Shown piece by piece: positions 15,692 to 19,943 of a DNA stretch of 19,943 nucleotides (its first letter is position 1; each line of letters begins with the position of its first letter). This DNA is from an uncultured Eubacterium sp. GTDB lineage: Bacteria; Bacillota; Clostridia; Lachnospirales; Lachnospiraceae. The translations under genes and the position numbers were made by a program. The stretch lies in the NCBI GenBank assembly GCA_910577295.1, contig CAJTLS010000031.1, positions 345-20,287 on the forward strand. The letters are read 5' to 3'. A model generated the notes under the pieces. That model had not been told where the DNA came from. It saw nothing but the letters and a program-made list of their open reading frames with translations, and did not search any database.

Positions 15692-15713
15692 AAGGTCGAA
15701 AATAATCGACCTT
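15692..15713 (-). terminator. hairpin between rpmH and rnpA, possible attenuator
   Basis: An 8-bp perfect stem (15692-15699 with 15706-15713) has a 6-base loop and overlaps the rpmH stop codon. On the minus strand it is followed by a T-rich stretch (TTCTTCTC). It could terminate most rpmH transcripts so that the abundant L34 is made in excess of RnpA. Confidence 0.6.
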
Positions 15714-15846
15714 ATGCAGACAACTTCTTTCTTCCCTTTGCTCTTCTTCTGGCAAGTACTTTCCTGCCATTGGATGTCCTCATTCTTTTTCTAAAACCAT
15801 GAACTTTTGCTCTCTGTCTCTTTTTTGGCTGAAATGTCATTTTCAT
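15712..15846 (-). CDS. rpmH: 50S ribosomal protein L34
   Basis: L34 is a small, very basic 50S subunit protein. Its 44 residues match the family length exactly and show the hallmark pattern TFQPKKRQRAKVHGFRKRM, then GRKVLARRRAKGRKKLSA. ATG 15846 is the right start because it gives the canonical N-terminus and has AAGGAGGTG upstream; the frame stays open another 28 codons, but those read through the promoter leader. It is the first gene of the long minus-strand operon, divergent from dnaA. Confidence 0.98.
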   Translation of the reverse strand: MKMTFQPKKRQRAKVHGFRKRMRTSNGRKVLARRRAKGRKKLSA

Positions 15847-15901
15847 AAGCGGATACACCTCCTTCTTTAATAAAATCGTTTCAAAATCCGTATCAAGCCT
15901 A

Positions 15902-15930
15902 ATTATATTATCTCTTTTTTCAATAGTCAA
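15902..15930 (-). promoter_or_regulatory. promoter of the rpmH operon
   Basis: On the minus strand TTGACT (15930-15925), a 17-bp spacer and TATAAT (15907-15902) form a near-consensus vegetative promoter about 50 bases before the rpmH ribosome site region. Confidence 0.85.
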
Positions 15931-15968
15931 GCATATCTTTTTACTTTATCAACATTCTACCTGAAAAA

Positions 15969-16051
15969 ATCTTAATAAAAATTGATTTTACTCTCTTTTT
16001 GTAGTACAATAAAAATGTATGTTTTTACCTAAAATCAATTTTTATTAAGAT
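15969..16051. repeat. perfect 22-bp inverted repeat around the dnaA promoter
   Basis: Arms 15969-15990 and 16030-16051 are exact reverse complements over 22 bp, separated by 39 bp. The left arm contains the -35 of the dnaA promoter; the right arm lies in the dnaA leader, ending 14 bases before the start codon. The sequence is AT-rich but not simple. Because only the right arm is transcribed with dnaA, a DNA-level role (operator pair, looping or cruciform) is more likely than an RNA hairpin. Confidence 0.9.
15982..16010 (+). promoter_or_regulatory. dnaA promoter
   Basis: TTGATT (15982-15987), a 17-bp spacer and TACAAT (16005-16010) lie 55 bases upstream of the dnaA ATG. The -35 is within the left arm of the inverted repeat. 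A weak DnaA-box-like sequence TTATCAACA is at 15946-15954, between this promoter and that of rpmH. Confidence 0.7.
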
Positions 16052-16065
16052 AGGCAGGAAATTTG

Positions 16066-17433
16066 ATGAAAAATGAGATAAAAAACAAATGGAGCGAAAT
16101 AATCACTTATTTAAGGGATGAATATCTAATCAACGGAGTCCTTTTTCGGACATGGATAGAACCCCTGACCGTTGTTTCTTTCCAAAATAATACTCTTGTT
16201 ATCGCCATCGACAAGACAACGCAGGGCGATATTATGAATCTTATTGAACAGCGGTACAAAATTCCTCTACAGGTTTCCATTGAAGTTATTACGGAAATGC
16301 AGGTAGATATTCGTTTTGTTTACAAAAATGAGATAGAAGAAAAAGGAGTTTCTTCCTATGATAAAGGGAATTTATTAGAAGAAAAATATCCGTTTTTGAA
16401 AATGGGACATTCATTCGATACATTTGTTGTCAGTGGAAGTAACAATATTGCATATGCAGCTGCGGTTGCCGTGGCAGAAAATCCAGATGGACAAATGTAT
16501 AATCCATTATTTTTCTACAGCGGCCCGGGATTAGGGAAAACCCACCTGATGCATTCCATCGCCAGATACATTTTGGAAAACCATCCCGAGTACTCCGTTA
16601 TGTACACGACAAGCGAAGATTTTATGAATAACGTAGTAGAAGCCATCCGTAACAAACAGGATACGGTCGCCGTTTCCAATCTGAGAAAGAACTACAGAAA
16701 CGTCGATGTGCTTCTCATTGATGATATACAGTTTATAATAGGAAAGGATACAACTCAAATTGAATTTTTTAATACTTTTGAAGCGTTGTATCAGTCCGGT
16801 AAACAATTAGTCATTTCCAGTGACCGACCGCCAAGTCAGATGGAACATTTGGATATGAGATACCGCTCGCGATTCAATTCTGGAATGACGATTGATATTC
16901 AACCGCCGGATTATGAGACAAGCATGGCGATTCTCAGAAACAAGCAGGAAAATTCCGATATTCATCTAAATGATGAGATACTTAGTTATATAGCAACAAA
17001 TATTAAATCAAATATTCGTATTTTAGAGGGAGCGTACAATAAAATTCTTCTTTTTGCCCGATTTACCAATCAGGGACAGGAAATTACATTAAGTATGGCA
17101 GAAGAAGCATTAAAAGATTTTATTTCTCCCAATGAAAATTTAGTAATCACTGCTGATTACATTATTGACATAGTTGCCGACCACTTTAATTTAGACAGAG
17201 ATTCTCTTCTCTCTGAAAAGAGAACAAAGGCAATTACCGTACCAAGACAAATATGCATGTACTTATGTGATGAATTAACAAATCTTACACTAAATGAAAT
17301 TGCTACAAAGTTAAAGAGACAGAACCATTCAACAGTTATACACGGTATCAACAAAATACGCAAAGATATTCTTGTTGATAAAGAACTGGAAAGTACGATA
17401 CAGGTTCTCAATAAAAAATTAAATTCACAATAA
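16066..17433 (+). CDS. dnaA: chromosomal replication initiator DnaA
   Basis: DnaA binds DnaA boxes and opens oriC as an ATP-dependent filament. The 455-residue protein has domain I (1 to about 85, with FRTWIEPL), a short linker, and the AAA+ domain III: Walker A GPGLGKTH at 153-160, Walker B VLLIDD at 215-220, and the arginine-finger box RYRSRF at 265-270. Domain IV contains VPRQICMYL and the DNA-reading helix ending HSTVIHG (421-427). The usual GGRD before HSTV is KRQN here (417-420), a clear departure from the family signature. ATG 16066 has GCAGGA upstream; an adjacent TTG at 16063 is the alternative. The gene is followed by oriC and dnaN. Confidence 0.96.
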   Translation: MKNEIKNKWSEIITYLRDEYLINGVLFRTWIEPLTVVSFQNNTLVIAIDKTTQGDIMNLIEQRYKIPLQVSIEVITEMQVDIRFVYKNEIEEKGVSSYDKGNLLEEKYPFLKMGHSFDTFVVSGSNNIAYAAAVAVAENPDGQMYNPLFFYSGPGLGKTHLMHSIARYILENHPEYSVMYTTSEDFMNNVVEAIRNKQDTVAVSNLRKNYRNVDVLLIDDIQFIIGKDTTQIEFFNTFEALYQSGKQLVISSDRPPSQMEHLDMRYRSRFNSGMTIDIQPPDYETSMAILRNKQENSDIHLNDEILSYIATNIKSNIRILEGAYNKILLFARFTNQGQEITLSMAEEALKDFISPNENLVITADYIIDIVADHFNLDRDSLLSEKRTKAITVPRQICMYLCDELTNLTLNEIATKLKRQNHSTVIHGINKIRKDILVDKELESTIQVLNKKLNSQ

Positions 17434-17591
17434 CCTGTTTAAAACTTGTACAAAGTAGGTGGACAAGGTTATTACAAGAAAGACAAAGCTAATTTTTACT
17501 TATTTTTTATGAACCTTTTTACACCTTAACAAACATTTTATTTTCTTTAACCGGAAGAGCTGGAAGCAACTCGTAGTAAAGCTTGTCAGAG

Positions 17592-17600
17592 TTGTCCACA
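17592..17600 (+). promoter_or_regulatory. DnaA box adjacent to the DnaA-trios
   Basis: TTGTCCACA differs from the consensus TTATCCACA only at the third base. It is followed after 13 bp (ending CAGCCCC) by the trio repeats, matching the box / GC-rich spacer / trio order of the Bacillus basal unwinding system. Confidence 0.8.
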
Positions 17601-17613
17601 AATCAACAGCCCC

Positions 17614-17634
17614 TACTACTATTACTACTAACTA
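17614..17634 (+). promoter_or_regulatory. DnaA-trio array of the unwinding element
   Basis: The steps TAC TAC TAT TAC TAC TAA CTA read as 3'-ATG/ATA-5' triplets on the opposite strand, the pattern DnaA filaments use to capture single-stranded DNA. An AT-rich duplex with TATGATATATTTATAAA follows immediately. Confidence 0.8.
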
Positions 17635-17672
17635 AACCTTAATATGATATATTTATAAAGAGCGGAAAGGAG

Positions 17673-17681
17673 TTATTCACA
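17673..17681 (+). promoter_or_regulatory. DnaA box overlapping the dnaN leader
   Basis: TTATTCACA fits TTATNCACA exactly. It lies between the AAAGGAG ribosome site and the dnaN start codon, so DnaA bound here could affect dnaN transcription as well as origin function. Confidence 0.65.
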
Positions 17682-17683
17682 TT

Positions 17684-18784
17684 ATGAAATTTTCTTGCAC
17701 GAAAAATAACTTTAACAATGGAATCAATATTGCCTTAAAGGCTGTTCCGGGAAAGACAACAATGCCTATTTTGGAATGCGTCGTAATTGAGGCAAAAGAT
17801 GAGAGTATAAAACTGACAACAAATGATATGCAGCTTGGCATTGAGACAAAGATACCTGCTTCAGTAGAAAACGAGGGTATTATTTTAGTAAATGCTAAAA
17901 TGATTTCCGAAATTGTCCGTCGTCTTCCAGATGATGACGTTAATTTTGAAGTAGATGAAAACAATAATATTCTTCTATTCTGTGGTAAATCAAAGTTTAG
18001 TATACCGGGAATTAACCATGAAGAATTTCCGATGCTTCCAAAGATTAGTGTAGAAAAGAAGATAGAGATATCCCAGTTCACATTAAAAGAAATGATTCGC
18101 CAGACAATCTTTTCCATTTCTGACAATGAAAGCAATAAGATTTTAACCGGTGAGCTCTTTGAAATTAATGAGGATGAATTTAAAATAGCGTCTTTAGATT
18201 TAGTCCGTGTTTCCATACGCAAAATTCAGTTAAAAGAAAGTTACGAACATATCAAAGTAGTGATTCCCGGTAAGACGTTAAATGAAGTAAGCAAGATTTT
18301 GAATGGAGAATTGGAAGATGAAGTAACGATTTCTTTCTCTAAAAATCACGTTCTGTTTGAATTTAACGAAACAGTTGTTGTTTCACGACTTATTGAAGGA
18401 AACTTTTATAACATAGACCAGATGTTAAAAAATAATTACGAGACGAAGATTACCATTAATAAAAATGAATTGTACGGCTGTATTGACCGCGCTACTCTTC
18501 TTCTTCGTGAATCAGAGAAAAAGCCGGTAATTTTAAATATAAGAGACAAAGAAATCCAGATGGAAATGAATACAAAAATAGGTTCCATGGATGAAGAAGT
18601 AGTGGCTGATAAAGAGGGAAAGGATTTGACGATTGCCTTTAATCCAAAATATATAAATGATGTATTGAAAGTCATTGATGATGAAGAAGTAAATCTGTAT
18701 CTGTTTAATGCAAATGCTCCGTGCTTCATAAAAAATGATGAGGAAACTTATATTTATCTGATTTTACCTGTCAATATGAATTAA
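17684..18784 (+). CDS. dnaN: DNA polymerase III sliding clamp, beta subunit
   Basis: DnaN forms the ring that tethers the replicative polymerase to DNA and recruits mismatch-repair and other partners. The 366 residues match the three-domain clamp, beginning MKFSCTKNNF with the usual domain I pattern (ALKAVPGKTTMPILECVVIEA, and LVNAKMISEIVRRLP) and ending with the conserved C-terminal NANAPCFIKND...YLILPVNMN, equivalent to the M-P-[MV]-R-like clamp tail. ATG 17684 follows AAAGGAG. It is directly downstream of oriC; a probable terminator separates it from yaaA. Confidence 0.97.
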   Translation: MKFSCTKNNFNNGINIALKAVPGKTTMPILECVVIEAKDESIKLTTNDMQLGIETKIPASVENEGIILVNAKMISEIVRRLPDDDVNFEVDENNNILLFCGKSKFSIPGINHEEFPMLPKISVEKKIEISQFTLKEMIRQTIFSISDNESNKILTGELFEINEDEFKIASLDLVRVSIRKIQLKESYEHIKVVIPGKTLNEVSKILNGELEDEVTISFSKNHVLFEFNETVVVSRLIEGNFYNIDQMLKNNYETKITINKNELYGCIDRATLLLRESEKKPVILNIRDKEIQMEMNTKIGSMDEEVVADKEGKDLTIAFNPKYINDVLKVIDDEEVNLYLFNANAPCFIKNDEETYIYLILPVNMN

Positions 18785-18833
18785 TGAACATGTTGCGGAT
18801 GCATAGAAAAGAATGAGGGTTAATGTACAGAGT

Positions 18834-18856
18834 AAAAACAGCTACGCTGCTTTTTT
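18834..18856 (+). terminator. probable terminator after dnaN
   Basis: AAAAACAGC (18834-18842) and GCTG-C-TTTTTT (18846-18856) form a short stem with a 3-base loop and one bulge, ending in six T. The stem is weak apart from CAGC/GCTG, so readthrough into yaaA-recF is likely. Confidence 0.5.
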
Positions 18857-18895
18857 ATCGTACTTCCTCCGCTGCGCTTCGGAATGGAGGTTATT

Positions 18896-19108
18896 ATGCA
18901 GGAGATTAGAATTAAAGATGATTATATAAAACTGGGACAAGCTCTCAAACTGGCGGGTCTTGTCGGTTCCGGTGTGGAAGCTAAAATGCTTATACAGGAC
19001 GGACTTGTTATGGTAAATAACGAAGTTGAGGAAAGAAGAGGAAGAAAATTGTATGCGGATGATATCTTTTCATTGGACGGAAAAGAAGTAAAGGTTACTG
19101 CTCTATGA
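18896..19108 (+). CDS. yaaA: S4-domain RNA-binding protein YaaA
   Basis: This small S4-domain protein is conserved between dnaN and recF in Firmicutes and is thought to act in ribosome or RNA metabolism, with its precise role unsettled. The chosen start, ATG 18896, follows GGAGG and gives 70 residues beginning MQEIRIKDDYIKLGQALKLA. An in-frame ATG at 18884 overlaps that ribosome site and is rejected. The S4 core is visible: LKLAGLVGSGVEAKMLIQDG, then VNNEVEERRGRKLYADD. The stop overlaps the recF start (ATGA), suggesting coupled translation. An upstream CCTCC could pair with the ribosome site. Confidence 0.93.
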   Translation: MQEIRIKDDYIKLGQALKLAGLVGSGVEAKMLIQDGLVMVNNEVEERRGRKLYADDIFSLDGKEVKVTAL

Positions 19109-19943
19109 TTATTAAAAGTATAGAACTTTGCAATTTCCGTAATTATGAGAGAGAAGAATTTCATTTTCACGAGGGCACTAATGTTCTCTATGGAGATAAT
19201 GCACAGGGAAAGACAAATGTGTTGGAAGCTATTTACGTGGGAGGGACGACAAAGTCTCATAAAGGAAGTAAAGATACGGATATGATAAAAAGAGGAAAAG
19301 AAGAATCGCATATTCGTTTTTTTATAGAGAAGAGAGATTGTACTTTTAAAATTGAGATACATATGAAACGCAGAAAGGCAAAAGGAATTGCCATTGATGG
19401 CTTGCCAATCAAGAGCAGTAAAGAATTAATTGGGCTTTGTAATATCGTTTTCTTCTCGCCGGAAGATTTAGGTATTATAAAAGACGGTCCAGAGCAGAGA
19501 AGAAGATTTATAGATATGGAATTGTGCCAGTTAGATAAAACTTATTTATATTATCTGACACAGTATAAAAAAGTATTGAAACAAAGAAATGCGCAGTTAA
19601 AGCATATTCAGGAAAAAAATAATTTATCTTCGACTTTAGAATTATGGGATGCGCAGCTCGTACAGTATGGTATAAAGGTAATGGAGCTGAGAGAAGAATT
19701 TATTGCGCATCTCGGTGAAATTATGAAAAAAAAACACAGCCATCTTACCGGAGGAAGAGAAGATATCGAAACGGTATACAAACCAAGCTGCAGCAAAAAG
19801 GATTTTTCTGAGCAATTATTTATCAATAAGGATAGAGACATTTTTCAGGGTTCCACAACAATAGGGCCGCACAGAGATGATATTTTATTTTTTATAGAAA
19901 ATCAAGAAATAAAAAAATATGGCTCGCAGGGTCAAAAAAGAAC
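19105..19943 (+). CDS. recF: DNA replication and repair protein RecF (3' end beyond the window)
   Basis: RecF is an SMC-like ATPase that helps load RecA at gaps with RecO and RecR. About 279 codons are present, open to the last base, so roughly three quarters of the usual 360-370 residues. Visible are the N-terminal IELCNFRNY, Walker A GDNAQGKTN at 30-38, FFSPEDLGIIKDGPEQRRRF in the lobe II region, and TTIGPHRDD followed by YGSQGQKR, the ABC signature zone, near the cut. The start ATG at 19105 overlaps the yaaA stop by four bases. In related genomes gyrB would come next, beyond the right edge. Confidence 0.96.
   Translation, partial: MIIKSIELCNFRNYEREEFHFHEGTNVLYGDNAQGKTNVLEAIYVGGTTKSHKGSKDTDMIKRGKEESHIRFFIEKRDCTFKIEIHMKRRKAKGIAIDGLPIKSSKELIGLCNIVFFSPEDLGIIKDGPEQRRRFIDMELCQLDKTYLYYLTQYKKVLKQRNAQLKHIQEKNNLSSTLELWDAQLVQYGIKVMELREEFIAHLGEIMKKKHSHLTGGREDIETVYKPSCSKKDFSEQLFINKDRDIFQGSTTIGPHRDDILFFIENQEIKKYGSQGQKR

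Larger units (their letters stand above)
17434..17683. other. oriC: oriC, unwinding region between dnaA and dnaN
   Basis: The 250-bp gap has no ORF. It contains DnaA-box-like sequences, a GC-rich step, a DnaA-trio array and an AT-rich tract (about 17634-17660), in that order from dnaA to dnaN. Genes to the left (except dnaA, trmB and the tRNA) point left and those to the right point right, as expected around a bidirectional origin. A putative box on the minus strand (TTGTCCACC) is at 17458-17466. Confidence 0.85.

Noticed and set aside
15946..15954. TTATCAACA as a DnaA box upstream of dnaA
   Set aside because: One mismatch at a core position (C to A), isolated, with no second box in the gap; too weak for a separate call.
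1..19943. CRISPR array, toxin-antitoxin, phage or defence genes
   Set aside because: No regularly spaced repeats, no paired small genes of those families and no nuclease or phage domains beyond the single serine recombinase were seen on either strand.

Overview
The window is the replication-origin neighbourhood of a low-GC Gram-positive chromosome. Gene content and order suggest a clostridial Bacillota, most likely Lachnospiraceae: rpmH-rnpA-yidD-yidC-jag-mnmE-mnmG-rsmG runs left and dnaA-dnaN-yaaA-recF runs right, with parA-parB plus a DUF4446 gene beyond rsmG. The family assignment is inferred from synteny and protein style, not from a search.

Left arm (1-1450) is the accessory part: a possible C-terminal fragment of a plus-strand gene, a 36-codon minus-strand ORF, a small lipoprotein, and a serine recombinase. 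Just beyond the recombinase 3' end lie two 35-bp direct repeats, each built on a 20-bp palindrome. Next (1460-6540) come housekeeping genes: pyk behind a D,D-carboxypeptidase gene (one operon, clear promoter, clear terminator), divergent trmB, and a convergent AI-2E-family membrane protein. The leader of that last gene is a 145-bp cluster of perfect hairpins. A tRNA-Lys(CUU) with a strong promoter follows.

From 6968 to 15846 every gene is on the minus strand, pointing away from the origin. parA-parB-DUF4446 is transcribed from its own promoter. Two perfect parS palindromes lie between parA and rsmG, so the ParABS system carries its own centromere sites about 8.3 kb from oriC. The ribosomal protein L34 / RNase P / YidC / Jag / tRNA-modification operon starts at a textbook promoter at 15902-15930, which diverges from dnaA. 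Genes here are tightly packed, with 1- to 4-base start/stop overlaps and short gaps, and three consecutive genes use TTG/GTG/TTG starts.

dnaA is preceded by a promoter embedded in a perfect 22-bp inverted repeat. The dnaA-dnaN gap (17434-17683) has the architecture of a Bacillus-type unwinding origin: DnaA boxes, a short GC-rich spacer, DnaA-trio repeats (TAC/TAT steps) and an AT-rich tract. dnaN, an S4-domain gene and the start of recF follow; recF runs off the right edge. No stretch longer than 300 bases lacks a gene.

I found no CRISPR array, complete insertion sequence, toxin-antitoxin pair or recognisable defence system. The observations most worth checking are regulatory: the inverted repeat at the dnaA promoter, the altered DnaA-box-recognition signature of DnaA beside a non-consensus main box, the hairpin cluster at 6556-6700, and the repeats next to the recombinase.
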